Assembly: GCF_000485595.1 (NCBI RefSeq) | Contig: NW_014577114.1 | Span: 484,071-510,054 of the forward strand | Reading direction: 5' to 3' | Length of the DNA: 25,984 nt | Source: Priapulus caudatus | Taxonomy: Eukaryota; Priapulida; Priapulimorpha; Priapulimorphida; Priapulidae | Shown here: in pieces, positions 11,001 to 17,760 of the stretch | How the letters are laid out: each line of letters opens with the position of its first letter | Numbering within the stretch: the first letter of the stretch is position 1 | The notes under the pieces: model-generated | Database searches by the model: none | What the model saw: the letters and a program-made list of their open reading frames with translations, nothing else | What the model was told of the DNA's origin: nothing | Program-made: the position numbers and the translations under genes

Positions 11001-12082
11001 TTATTAGCACAAACACCAGTCCTATTTTCCCAACATGTAAAAATGAGGAATCATTGAAGTAAAATTTAATCGGTCAAGGTAAAATCTAGTCAGTACGGTC
11101 GGAGTGATATATGCATACCGCATGGTCATTTGATCTTCGTGATGTGACCGAGCTTAGTCGCCACTAATCTGCGATGAAACGTGCTAATCCTAACATTGTT
11201 ATAATGTCCAAACACGTGACGTTTGGCTGTACTCAGAAGACAGAATTTTGTATGTTTATGTTTTTTGATTGAATTTTGTTGGCATGTTTGGTATATTTTA
11301 ATCATGTGAATTTTTGACATGGCACAGTGTTATGTTTCTAAAGACTTGTGTTGACCATGCCCATGGTCTTGCTTTACTAGTTTTGTTTTATTGCTAGAGC
11401 ACCTGACCCAACGGCAGCAGATGCTCGGATACCCATTGATGAACTTCCCCTCTGCCAAAAGTGCAGTGGTCTTTTGAGACCACATGTCGTGTGGTTTGGT
11501 GAAAACCTTGAGTCATCCGTTATGGACCAGGTGGAGATGGAACTTGCCCGATGTGATCTGTGCTTGGTGGTGGGTTCACATGGAACAATAAAATGTAGTT
11601 AAAAGCAATCTCAAATTTGATTATTCTGACATATTTCAACTTCCACCGAAATTTTTTTAATCACTACGCCTATACTATGTTGATAAAGATTGGTTAGGTG
11701 GGTTTGGTTAAAGGTTTGGTTAAAAAACATAAATGTATCATCGAAACAAAATGCTGTATGTAACTATATTACTGTACTGTACTGTACTGTACTGTACTGT
11801 ACTGTACTGTACTGTACTGTACTGTAGTAACTATATGTAACATACTAACGTATATTATGTCAATTGTACTTAATTGCTGTTTCTATCCCACAGGTGGGTA
11901 CATCATCTGTCGTCTATCCGGCTTCAAGGTTTGCCCCGCAGGTGGCAGCACGTGGTGTTCCAGTAGCTGAGTTCAACATGGAAAAGACTTCAGTTACAAA
12001 AACCTTTGGCTTTCACTTTCATGGTCCTGCTGGGGAAAATGTACCCATTGCCCTTTCTCCAAGAGATGATACTGAACATTAA
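4414..12082 (+). CDS. SIRT5: Sirtuin-5-like NAD-dependent lysine deacylase (six exons)
   Basis: Class III sirtuins use NAD+ to remove succinyl, malonyl or glutaryl groups from lysines, mainly in mitochondria. Coding exons are 4414-4644, 9855-9953, 10307-10433, 10740-10827, 11398-11569 and 11894-12082, joined in phases 0,0,1,0,0 to give about 301 residues (human SIRT5 is 310). Visible motifs are GAGVSAESG (52-60), the Tyr96-x-x-Arg99 pair that reads acidic acyl groups, TQNID (133-137), catalytic His152 in ELHG, zinc cysteines 160/163 and 201/204, and VVWFGE. The second zinc pair is C-x2-C, two residues shorter than in human SIRT5. The start is uncertain. ATG 4414 has a weak context but gives an Arg-containing, Asp-free leader. 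ATG 4483 has a strong context (A at -3, G at +4) and gives 278 residues. No clear AATAAA follows the stop. Confidence 0.93.
4656..4664. repeat. 9-bp target-site duplication (left)
   Basis: CATAGTTAG directly left of the element that starts at 4665. It is identical to 7384-7392 directly right of the element end. Confidence 0.85.
4753..5212 (+). mobile_element. Possible LTR with primer binding site
   Basis: A segment starting TGACTAGACG and ending TTTCACA, followed at 5199-5212 by TGGTGGCAGAAGTG. That string closely resembles a primer site for a tRNA-Leu of the kind whose 3' end pairs with TGGTGGCAGCGGTG. The order (TG...CA, then a TGG primer site) fits the left LTR of an LTR retrotransposon inside the Mutator-like element. 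No second LTR and no gag or pol were found beside it, so it may be a remnant. Confidence 0.3.
5213..5641. other. Non-coding; TAC/AGT-rich simple sequence
   Basis: No gene. From about 5440 to 5640 the sequence is dominated by TAC, ACT and AGT triplets with many CTAGTACTAG steps, an irregular and decayed trinucleotide repeat. Confidence 0.6.
5642..5775 (+). mobile_element. Diverged fragment of the 7454-7845 MITE family
   Basis: From AATAAAATATAATGCTAA through ACGAAATCTATTTACTACCA to the GTCGAAATCCTACGTCC region this tracks the left arm of the palindromic MITE at 7454-7845 with many substitutions. The outer end (CACAGGCACTTG) and the right arm are missing, so it is a truncated, older copy. Confidence 0.75.
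5953..6400. mobile_element. Foldback/MITE-like element
   Basis: Arms of about 120 bases are inverted copies of each other with small indels. The left arm begins AACAGTATTCACTTG at 5953 and the right arm ends in the complement (CAAGTGAACACTGTT) at 6400. Shared inner blocks include ATAATGTCTCTGTTCGTAAC and TCGCGTTCGCGAACCTTGCC. The centre (about 6170-6265) has a second nested inverted repeat around CCATAGACTGG / CCAGTCTATATAG. No target duplication could be fixed. No transposase is present. Confidence 0.75.
6451..6518. repeat. CpG-rich hairpin
   Basis: The arms CGCTGGCAGCTATGGA (6451-6466) and TCCATAGCTGCCAGCG (6503-6518) are perfect complements. Partly complementary GC-rich bases continue inward. 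It lies between the foldback element and the next hairpin. Confidence 0.85.
6646..6721. repeat. Perfect 33-bp inverted repeat with 10-base loop
   Basis: Arms 6646-6678 and 6689-6721 are exact reverse complements, with the loop GGGGTTGGGT at 6679-6688. The arms contain AACCCAAACCC, a telomere-like spacing of C runs. There is no T-run or coding context that would make it a terminator; it sits inside the Mutator-like element. Confidence 0.97.
7384..7392. repeat. 9-bp target-site duplication (right)
   Basis: CATAGTTAG, the second copy of the duplicated target, adjoining the right inverted repeat ending at 7383. Confidence 0.85.
7454..7845. mobile_element. Palindromic MITE with 8-bp target duplication
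   Basis: A 392-bp element made of two 185-bp arms (7454-7638 and 7661-7845) that are inverted copies with about four mismatches, around a 22-bp AT-rich centre. The ends read CACAGGCACTTG. The flanks are TGACAAAT at 7446-7453 and 7846-7853, an exact 8-bp duplication, which fits hAT-type insertion. It carries no protein. The high arm identity suggests recent activity or gene conversion between arms. Confidence 0.92.
7861..8260. repeat. Purine-rich (GA)-type low-complexity tract
   Basis: About 400 bases in which the + strand is mostly A and G, with a nearly pure GA core at about 8028-8060 and degenerate GATAGA and GAGACAGA motifs around it. Long reading frames on the - strand here are Ser/Leu repeats caused by the tract and are not genes. 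Confidence 0.9.
8300..8559. mobile_element. hAT-like MITE
   Basis: The ends CAGGGGTAGAAATTAAC (left) and CAGGGTGCAAAATTAAC (right, on the opposite strand) form an imperfect terminal inverted repeat starting CAGGG, typical of hAT elements. Inside are repeated GGGAGTCCG / CGGACTCC motifs in both orientations near each end. The flanking 8-mers ACAAACAT and AACATACA are similar but not identical, so the target duplication is not proven. Confidence 0.65.
8807..9315 (-). pseudogene. Broken gag fragment of a Gypsy-type retroelement
   Basis: Reading the - strand from 9315, a 62-codon open segment contains the [18 protein letters not shown] and [17 protein letters not shown] blocks, which have the spacing of Gypsy gag capsid C-terminal parts. 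After 9127 the frame is interrupted by stops but continues to show gag-like residues and then a decayed cysteine/histidine cluster (CPTY...CTRYC...H...C) near 8830-8890, probably a former zinc knuckle. No protease or RT follows before the MITE at 8559. It lies in antisense orientation inside SIRT5 intron 1. Confidence 0.65.
9316..9854. other. Right part of SIRT5 intron 1, no gene
   Basis: No coding signal. A short inverted repeat (CAAACTAACTTT near 9337 and AAAGTTAGTTTG near 9377) is the only structure seen. The stretch ends with the pyrimidine-rich acceptor of exon 2. Confidence 0.6.
9855..9953 (+). CDS. SIRT5: SIRT5-like exon 2 (acyl-specificity Tyr/Arg)
   Basis: Encodes 33 residues, from Asp-Leu-Ala-Ser-Pro to Glu-Pro-Asn-Lys, after the acceptor TTGCTTTAG. 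It contains [10 protein letters not shown], whose first Tyr and first Arg are the desuccinylase signature residues. The exon best ends at AAG|GCAATT, a GC donor; this gives exactly the length expected between Pro-Asn and Ala-Ile-Ala-Glu. Using the downstream GT at 9963 would add three residues and keep the frame. Confidence 0.88.
9954..10306 (+). other. SIRT5 intron 2, probable GC-AG intron
   Basis: Begins GCAATT after AAG and ends TTTCCCCTACAG. The exon-side AAG is the strong context usually seen with GC donors. The alternative GT at 9963 would insert three residues into a region of otherwise fixed length. Confidence 0.65.
10307..10433 (+). CDS. SIRT5: SIRT5-like exon 3 (TQNID and catalytic His)
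   Basis: Encodes 42 residues plus one base, preceded by TTTCCCCTACAG. It carries [11 protein letters not shown], where the Gln-Asn-Ile-Asp motif contacts the NAD ribose, and ends in IIELHG with the general-base His152. The donor is CATG|GTAATT, and the final Gly codon is split across the intron. Confidence 0.93.
10740..10827 (+). CDS. SIRT5: SIRT5-like exon 4 (first zinc cysteine pair)
   Basis: Follows the acceptor CTAATTACAG. It encodes LFKTRCLRC, with Cys160 and Cys163 as the first half of the structural zinc site, and continues to LTGKG. The donor is GG|GTAAGC, leaving phase 2, which exon 5 completes with one base. Confidence 0.93.
10828..11397 (+). other. SIRT5 intron 4, no embedded gene
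   Basis: A GT-AG intron of 570 bp. It contains no recognisable element. Two small open frames in it have no domain and are not supported. Confidence 0.8.
11398..11569 (+). CDS. SIRT5: SIRT5-like exon 5 (second zinc pair, WFGE)
   Basis: Follows TTTTATTGCTAG. It encodes APDP...LCQKCSG (Cys201, Cys204), [13 protein letters not shown] and ends in CDLCLV. The donor is GTG|GTGGGT. Reading through it gives a stop within about 12 codons, so a retained intron would truncate the protein before the last NAD-binding segment. Confidence 0.93.
11771..11825. repeat. (ACTGT)11 pentanucleotide microsatellite in intron 5
   Basis: Eleven uninterrupted copies of ACTGT, followed by a partial copy (ACTGTAGTAAC). 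It lies in SIRT5 intron 5, about 70 bp before the acceptor of exon 6. Perfect repeats of this length are usually length-polymorphic. Confidence 0.98.
11894..12082 (+). CDS. SIRT5: SIRT5-like exon 6 (C-terminal NAD-binding part)
   Basis: Follows CTATCCCACAG. It begins [10 protein letters not shown], continues through [16 protein letters not shown] and ends at the TAA at 12080-12082. The Gly-Thr-Ser-Ser and Glu-Phe-Asn segments contact the adenine and nicotinamide riboses in this family. The C-terminus is short, as in other SIRT5 proteins. Confidence 0.93.
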   Translation: MGTSSVVYPASRFAPQVAARGVPVAEFNMEKTSVTKTFGFHFHGPAGENVPIALSPRDDTEH

Positions 12083-12422
12083 TGGTGCTTGTATATTTCT
12101 ATTATAAATTGGTAAAACCATTTCAATTCTTATCAAAATTGGAACGTGCAATAGTTTTTCGGACGTAGATGATACATATTGATGATATCAGGTATGTTCA
12201 TTGGTTGCCTATAATTGAAATCCTACTTATCTGGTAAAATTATATCCTGCACTATGTGAAACTCTTATCGTGTAGCACTAGCATTAGGGTGTGGTTGATG
12301 CATAGTCTATGCTCTTGAGCCTCTACTCCAGTTGCACTAACGAGGGCTATTTTGTTTACTCCTGTGCCATTTTAGGCGGAGCATATTTTGCCAGCAAATT
12401 CTCAAAAGCAAGATTCTGAGGT
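12083..12422. other. SIRT5 3' flank, no gene
   Basis: Presumed 3' UTR and downstream DNA. No canonical AATAAA was seen; ATTATAAAT near 12100 is the nearest AT-rich candidate. It ends where the LTR at 12423 begins. Confidence 0.5.
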
Positions 12423-12583
12423 TGTAACGTTTACTGTCCGATGTTTACGGATTTAACCACCAACACAGATTTGTACTAGTTTTTCCATCCCCTTTCTGGT
12501 ACAACAGCTCCATCTAACGAGTGTAATTATAATCAATTGGAACTGTATGGAAAAACTATAATATGGATGGGCTATACACTACA
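12423..12583 (-). mobile_element. LTR at the 3' end of the Gypsy mosaic
   Basis: On the - strand it starts TGTAGTG at 12583 and ends CGTTACA at 12423, a 161-bp TG...CA unit. It is directly preceded (12597-12584, - strand) by the polypurine tract AAGGAAAAGAGGGA, the usual primer for plus-strand synthesis. Its last 55 bases (12425-12480) match 19618-19672 closely, but the rest does not, so this LTR and the LTR at the right end share only the inner part. Confidence 0.75.
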
Positions 12584-12744
12584 TCCCTCTTTTCCTTGGA
12601 TCAGAAATATAACACAATTAATGATTTCAACTGCAGGATGTCTATTGAAAACATTTCTCAACTATGAAAAGAACTCTACTGTTCAAATTTCCCTGTGTGT
12701 ACTAGTCCTTGTATCAAAGTCATTCAGATCCATCATGCATTAAA

Positions 12745-13690
12745 ATCAAACAATAGAACTGCACCCACAACAAGATCATTAAACCTCTTTGGCGCCGTTT
12801 GCGCGTGCACAGATCTCTTCGGGGTTATCACTTCTGGTGCAGCTTCAGTTGCTGGATTCCCCTCTGCTGGGAGTTTATCTGGTACGATGTTGCTGGCTTC
12901 ATACTCGGAGAGTGGGCTAGCTGGTCTTTCGTTGTACTTCTTTACAAAAGAACTTTCTTTCGTACCTCACTCCTTGTGGCGTTTTAACAACAACTTTGTT
13001 TCCAGTCTTGCTCACTAACATGTGAGGCTCAGATTCAAACGTTGTTGAGAGTTTATAATCCTTCTCCCCTCTAAGTAGTACCCTTTCTCCTGTCATCAAG
13101 GTACGAGTCTGTGCCATCCTTCTCTGGTCAGCGTACTCTCTCTGTCGCTCCTTTTTCTCAGAGTCGTGATCCCTCGCACCTTCATCCATGAATATTATGT
13201 TATTATCCATGAGTATTGTTCCTTAAATTCAGGTAATTTAGTCCTGATGTTTCGCCAAAACTTCAATTCGGATGGTGCGACACCAGTCGTGGCAAGTGGT
13301 GTCGTGCGCTGCTGCATGAGGAATTTCTGCACAGCTTGCTGCATATTTTCACCTTCCATTTGGCTGATTTTGAGTCTTTTCAACAATGATCTGTTTTAGC
13401 ACTCAACGTCACTGTTGGCCTGTGGCCATAGAGGTGTTTTCCGGAGCAATTTTATGCCATTGTCTTTGCAATGCTGCCTGAATTCAACAGACCTGAACTG
13501 TGGCCCATTGTCAGATGAGAGCGTCACTAGAAGACCGTGTGTCACAAACATTCTCGCCAGTGCCTCAATTTTCTCAGTGGTCGTGCTTCTCATGAATGCA
13601 ACTTTAAAGTATCTGCTATAGTAATCAACCACTACTAGCAGATTTACTCCATTTGGCAATGGTCCAAGAAAATCCACTGCCACATCCTCC
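12745..13690 (-). pseudogene. Gypsy integrase, catalytic core and C-terminus (broken)
   Basis: The - strand open segment from 13683 shows VDFLGPLP, the SDNGPQF block and a Glu 36 residues later (D,D35E spacing), which are the integrase catalytic residues. It stops right after the Glu region (TAA near 13397), then continues open as LLKRLKIS and IRTKLPEF segments and, in another frame (13210-12917), as GERVLLRG, KLSTTF and KTPQGVRYER blocks, the usual post-core region. A TAPKRF tail ends near 12745, just before the polypurine tract. At least three disruptions make it non-functional. Confidence 0.85.
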
Positions 13691-14390
13691 TACGGTCCCT
13701 TTGGCATGACATAGGCTCAGGTGCATTTGGCATACCAACCAGTTGGCAGCTGTGAAAAGCACGGCATTACATTTATATTGGCATTCAGCCTCTTTGTCGA
13801 TATTTGGCCACCACAGTTTGGTTCTCAACAGTTGCTTCATCACCACAATGCCTGGGCTCCCCTCATGAGCTAGTTCAGTTACACATGGTCGCAGTTTACA
13901 TGGCAGGACAATTTTCCTATTACGCAGCACTACATTGCCAACAGCACATAGTTCATCTCGCAAATGTTTGTAGCCTGCTGACTTGCAATGTTCCCACTTC
14001 TTCTACAGACTGATGCATTGTTGCACTTCTTGTAGTTCAGCGTCCCTGGCTGATTCTTCTTCGATCTCTCGTGTCGTCATAGATCGTGGTGTCGCTGCTT
14101 TAGTGACAAACTGAGCATACTCCTCTGCCACATTCTCCTGTGCTTTTGTGATCTGTGTTAACGGAGACAATGCGTCAGCAATGTTATTCTTCCCCGGTTC
14201 GTACATGACGTTGAACACGTACGGCTGCAAGCATAGTACCCATCTTTCGATACGAGCAGATGGTTTCGACCTTGCTAAATAGATCACTTCAAGAGGCTTG
14301 TGATCCGTAACTGGTTCAAATGTGATGCCAGACAGGTACGTATGAAACTTCTTGCAAGCCTAAAGTCATGCTAGCGCCTCCTCGATTTGC
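13691..14390 (-). pseudogene. Gypsy RNase H end and integrase zinc-binding region (broken)
   Basis: Near 14390-14000 the - strand reads a LSGITFEPVTDHKPLE region and IERWVLCLQPYVFNVMYEPG, followed by NNIADALS. These are hallmark RNase H C-terminal blocks of Gypsy pol. From 13963 the HHCC region follows (LAHEGSPGIV...LWWPNIDKEAECQYKC), where the second His is replaced by Ser and the Cys spacing is altered. Frameshifts near 14390, 14000 and 13690 separate the pieces. Confidence 0.85.
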
Positions 14391-15017
14391 AAAATACCTG
14401 TGCTCTACATTGCTGAGACTGCAGCTGGCATAGCTCACAAGTCTGGCCTCTCCATCCTGTATTTGAACTAATATTCCACCAAGACCGACAGGCCCTGCAT
14501 CAGCTATGACCTGTGTTTTCTCCCCTTGTCTGAAGTAAGCCAATGTTTCGTGATTGGCCAACCGACGTTTCAGTTCTTGGAGCGACTTGGTCTGTTCCGG
14601 GCCAGATTTGAATTCTTTGCCTTTTCTGGTTAGTCGCCTCATAGGTTCACTCACGCTAGCAAAATCCGGGCTGAACCTTGCACTGAAGTTGACTAGACCC
14701 AGGAAACTACGTACGTCCGATGCTGTTTCTGGCTTCCTAGCCTCCACTATGGCTCTGACTTTCTCTTTGGTTGGCCCCACACCTCTGGTTGACAACAGAG
14801 GTACCATGAATTCTATCCGTGTCAGGTTAAATTTGCACTTGTCTTTATTTAAAGTCAGACCACGCTCATTAAATCTCTTCAGTACACCCAGCATGAATTT
14901 ATCATGTTCTTCTTGTGTATCTCCCTGAACGATAATATTGTCGGAAATGTTACTGGCACCGCATCCGGCCAGAACCTGTTCCAAGACATGCTGATATTTT
15001 TCTGGCGCTGCCGATAT
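14391..15017 (-). pseudogene. Gypsy reverse transcriptase, second half
   Basis: Open without stops and in frame with the protease segment upstream. It reads SAAPEKYQHV, then SDNIIV where the catalytic pair should be Asp-Asp (the second Asp is Asn, at 14937-14948), then EEHD, GLTLNKDKCKF, VRSFLGLVNFSARF and the start of RNase H (VIADAGPVGLGGILVQ). The first half of RT, before SAAPEKYQ, is absent here. The lost aspartate predicts no polymerase activity. Confidence 0.9.
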
Positions 15018-15024
15018 CCACGTA

Positions 15025-15260
15025 ATTGTAGTACTTGTGAGTTTCTGCGGAATAATAACTCGAATTCCCCAAAATATAACTCCATTTTGCACACTTATTT
15101 CAAGTCTTTTGTCATAGTATGCTGTGAGATTCTTGTTGGAGCATGCCCACCCATCTGTAACTGCTCTGAGCACACGTGCTAAGGTCTGACCTTTGGCCGT
15201 CTCCTTGGCAATTACTGCTGACGTCACTGGTAATGTCTCTACTTGTGACAACTGGAATAT
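15025..15260 (-). pseudogene. Integrase-linker-like segment fused between protease and RT
   Basis: In the same open frame as the protease and the RT half, this segment reads LSQVETLPVTSAVIAKETA...VLRAVTDGW...LTAYYDKRLEISVQNGVIFWGIRVIIP. In Gypsy elements this pattern belongs between RNase H and the integrase zinc domain, not after the protease. It replaces the RT N-terminal half. The fusion has no stop, so it either arose recently or was copied as part of the element. Confidence 0.65.
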
Positions 15261-15600
15261 GTGTGCTTCATCTACCCTGATGTCTTGAAACCAGTCTTGC
15301 CCGAATAATGGTGGACCGCCCTGTTTGACAACATATAATGGTAGTGTTTTGATCTGACCATTCATTTCCACTTTCACGTCTGCCCGGCCAACTTGAATGA
15401 CTGTCTCTCCTGAGTACGTCTTAAGCCTCTTCTCTGTATCACGTAATTGTAACTGTGTACCAAAGTGCTGTCTGAAATCTTTCATTTGAATCACAGACAC
15501 CTCCTGTGTCTAGTTCCATCTTTAGTGGTTTCCCGTTGACCACCGGTTCAACCCAGAAGGTTTTCACACTTGACTTCTTCTCTGTATTACATGTAACTGA
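15261..15600 (-). pseudogene. Gypsy aspartic protease, DTG type (frameshifted)
   Basis: Pol protease removes the polyprotein joints. The - strand shows VNGKPLKMELDTGG (DTG at 15510-15502). The frame changes right after DTGG near 15500 and continues as VIQMKDF...ETVIQVG...LPLYVVKQGGPPLFGQDWF, the typical C-terminal half. The single frameshift inside the active-site loop breaks the gene. Confidence 0.85.
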
Positions 15601-16421
15601 GAATAAATCAAAGTCCTCCACTGTATAAGTAGCTGCTTGCTCACTAAGTGGTGATGTATTTTCTTCATCCAATACATGGTGAATTTTCTTTTTGTCTGAT
15701 AAACAAGCCCTTTGTATATGCCCTATCCTTCCACATTTTCTGAATTTTTCGTGTTCGAAATAGCAGCCGTCTGGGTCATGCCCGGATCGCAAACAACGAA
15801 AACATGGTTTATCACTTGCCTTTTTGTTCTTCTGCGGGCACTTCTGTGGACGTGTGACATGTTTCTTCTGACCTTATGCAACATGTACCTTGCACACTGT
15901 TCCGGGGTTCCGGCTTCTCTCCTGTAATTCCACTGCGTCACGTGCTGCCGTTTCCATGGCGATGGCTATCGATCTGGTATGGTCAAAGTCAAGTTTTCTC
16001 TCCGAGAGAAGCCTTTTCTGAATAGCAGCACTCCGAATGCCGTACACCAGACGATCTCACAGTGAGTCCATCAGATCTCTACCGAACTCACAATGTTCTG
16101 ATAATTTTCGTAACTGCGCAATATACTCACTAATTCCCTCTCCTTCCTGCTGATCACGTTTGTAAAAACGAAAACGTTCTGCGAGGATACTCGGTGTTGG
16201 AGATAAGTGTTCTCGTATGAAATCAACAAGAAAGGTATAAGACTTCGTTGCTGGCTTGGCAGGTGAGGTTAAATCTCGTAGGATGCCATACGTTTTCCCC
16301 CGATGAGGCTTAGTAAGGCGGGCACTTTCATTTCCTCTGTCACGTTGTTGACGATGAAATATTGCCCCAGCCTTTCGGAATACGACTCCCACGACTCGAT
16401 CATGTCATTGAATGATTCCAT
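15601..16421 (-). pseudogene. Gypsy gag with two zinc knuckles (broken)
   Basis: Gag starts at an ATG on the - strand (complement of 16419-16421) with MESFNDMIESWESYSERL. It changes frame near 16300 into LRDLTSPAKP...ERFRFYKRDQQEGEGISEYI...LSEHCEF, and meets a TGA at about 16058 inside the conserved SL-D-RLVYGI region. A second stop follows near 15870. The nucleocapsid has a complete knuckle (CFRCLRSGHDPDGC, C-x2-C-x4-H-x4-C). In the second knuckle the first Cys is Phe (FRKCGRIGHIQRAC). It cannot make intact Gag. Confidence 0.85.
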
Positions 16422-16513
16422 ACGTCCAATGACACCTGCTATCTTCACCAGTATGATATATCGTATGTATATTGTAGCAGGCTTCTCTCAGTTTCCCTGT
16501 ATGTTCTCAACAC

Positions 16514-16526
16514 ATCCTCATCTCCA
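16514..16526 (-). promoter_or_regulatory. Primer binding site of the inner Gypsy element
   Basis: The - strand reads TGGAGATGAGGAT directly inside the LTR end (CTAACA, then TC). This differs at two positions from TGGCGACGAGGAT, the complement of the 3' end of a tRNA-Ser. It sits 93 bases before the gag ATG. Confidence 0.7.
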
Positions 16527-16528
16527 GA

Positions 16529-17126
16529 TGTTAGATATTTACACGGCTTTTGGCCTGTACCGTAGTATTTGGACGCTCGCCCAAAACTGGACGCTCCTAA
16601 GTGTGCATGCGCGCAGGCGCCTCTTGTTTTGCAAGGGTGCATGCGCAGCATGCGCATTAGTCATCTGCGCATCTTGCCCATCGAAAACGGTCGCAATAAA
16701 CAAACATGGCGGCCAACCCGGTCCCTCATGGAAACATTTGATTGAAACAATTTGCAATGTAGTAAGTTAGTAAGACTCTGTTATGGTTACAAGGTGAAAC
16801 AAATAGAAAACAAAAGAACATGGCTACTATTTCTTACGGCCCTGCAAAACAATATCCAAACAAAAAGAAAACAAGAAAAAAACAAAAGAGCATGCAAGCA
16901 TGCGCACTTAGGAGCGTCCAGTTTCGGGCGAGCGTCCAAATACTACGGCACAGGCCTATTAACCATGATGATACACAATGAAAGCTAACTCGCAAGTAGC
17001 CATGAACGGAAACTTTTATTACGCATGCACAGACGCGTGCGCCCCGGAAGTGGGTAATACTAAAATATGGATTGCCATCCAACCACGGGCTAGTATAAAT
17101 ACACTATCCGATGTGTATATATAACA
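16529..17126 (-). mobile_element. 5' LTR of the inner Gypsy element, split by a MITE
   Basis: On the - strand it starts TGTTATATATACAC at 17126 and ends ATCTAACA at 16529. Without the embedded 405-bp MITE it is about 193 bp. It contains a TATTTATAC box about 25-30 bases from the start and GTAATAAAAG as a possible poly(A) signal. It abuts the primer site. No matching 3' LTR was found in the window; the LTR at 12423-12583 has a different sequence. Confidence 0.75.
16552..16956. mobile_element. 405-bp MITE inserted in the LTR
   Basis: 59-bp terminal inverted repeats at 16552-16610 and 16898-16956 match at 56 of 59 positions. They begin GGCCTGT and include GTAGTATTTGGACGCTCGCC. The inside is non-coding, with GCATGCGC runs and an A-rich segment near 16860-16890. 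No clear target duplication was seen. The superfamily is not assigned. Confidence 0.9.
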
Positions 17127-17290
17127 CTGAACATGAGTCTTGACCGGAATAATCCAGAATGTGTCACGAACGTTTTTATCGCGTGATTCTGGGCTGAACT
17201 CTACTCTGTGATATCTCCATTTGACATCAAGTTTGCTGAATATTTTTTGCTGCTGGTCATGCATCACCTCATCCACAGTTAGTATCCAGA
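17127..17290 (-). pseudogene. RT fragment of the outer Gypsy element (middle part)
   Basis: The - strand reads ILTVDEVMHDQQQKIFSKLDVKWRYHRVEFSPESRD, the RT block that contains the first catalytic Asp (SKLD). It is lost after ESRD by a frame change and is cut at 17127 by the inner LTR. It continues the RT piece at 18313-18530, from which it is separated by a 1-kb insert. Confidence 0.85.
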
Positions 17291-17416
17291 GAGACCGGCT
17301 ACAATATGGCATTGCGCAAAAGATGCGTTGTTCCCCGACCGCCGAGAGCGATTAAGCCGCGCACTTCCGCGGGACTGGGCGCACGCGACCGCGGGGTGTT
17401 GTATGTAGCATCTCAT

Positions 17417-17481
17417 GCTGCCCGCTATACGAATTCGCGCGCCGAAGGAGGGCGGGCACGCGAATGCGTATAGCGGGCAGC
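17417..17481. repeat. GC-rich hairpin
   Basis: GCTGCCCGCTATACG (17417-17431) and CGTATAGCGGGCAGC (17467-17481) are perfect complements. Imperfect pairing of GAATTCGCGCGCC with GGCGGGCACGCGAATG extends the stem toward a small loop. Confidence 0.9.
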
Positions 17482-17550
17482 GTAACACCTTTTTAGGCAC
17501 GTTTTTGTCACACCTACACTGGCTCGGCTACGGCGGCCTTGGGTGGAGGC

Positions 17551-17760
17551 ATTTGCTGCTGCTGCTGTTGCTTTGCTGCTCCAGGGGCGCGCTGCAGCAG
17601 GGACCAGTATTTGGTGCTGCTGCTGGTTTGCTGCTGCAGGAGCGTGCTGCAGCAGGGGCGAGTATTTGTTGCTGCTGCTGCTTTGCTGCTGCATGGGCCA
17701 GTATTTTTTGCTGCTGCTGCTTTCCTGCTGCATGGGCGCGCTGCAGCAGGGGCCAGTATG
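17551..17760. repeat. CTG/CAG-rich minisatellite
   Basis: About four units of roughly 56 bp, each with a GTATTTG-like start, a run of TGC triplets, TTTGCTGCTGC and usually GCGCTGCAGCAGGGG. GTATTT starts fall at 17607, 17662 and 17701, with a last GTAT at 17757. The 39-bp unit lacks the GCGCTGCAGCAGGG block. Both strands encode triplet-repeat peptides, which explains the open frames here. Confidence 0.9.
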
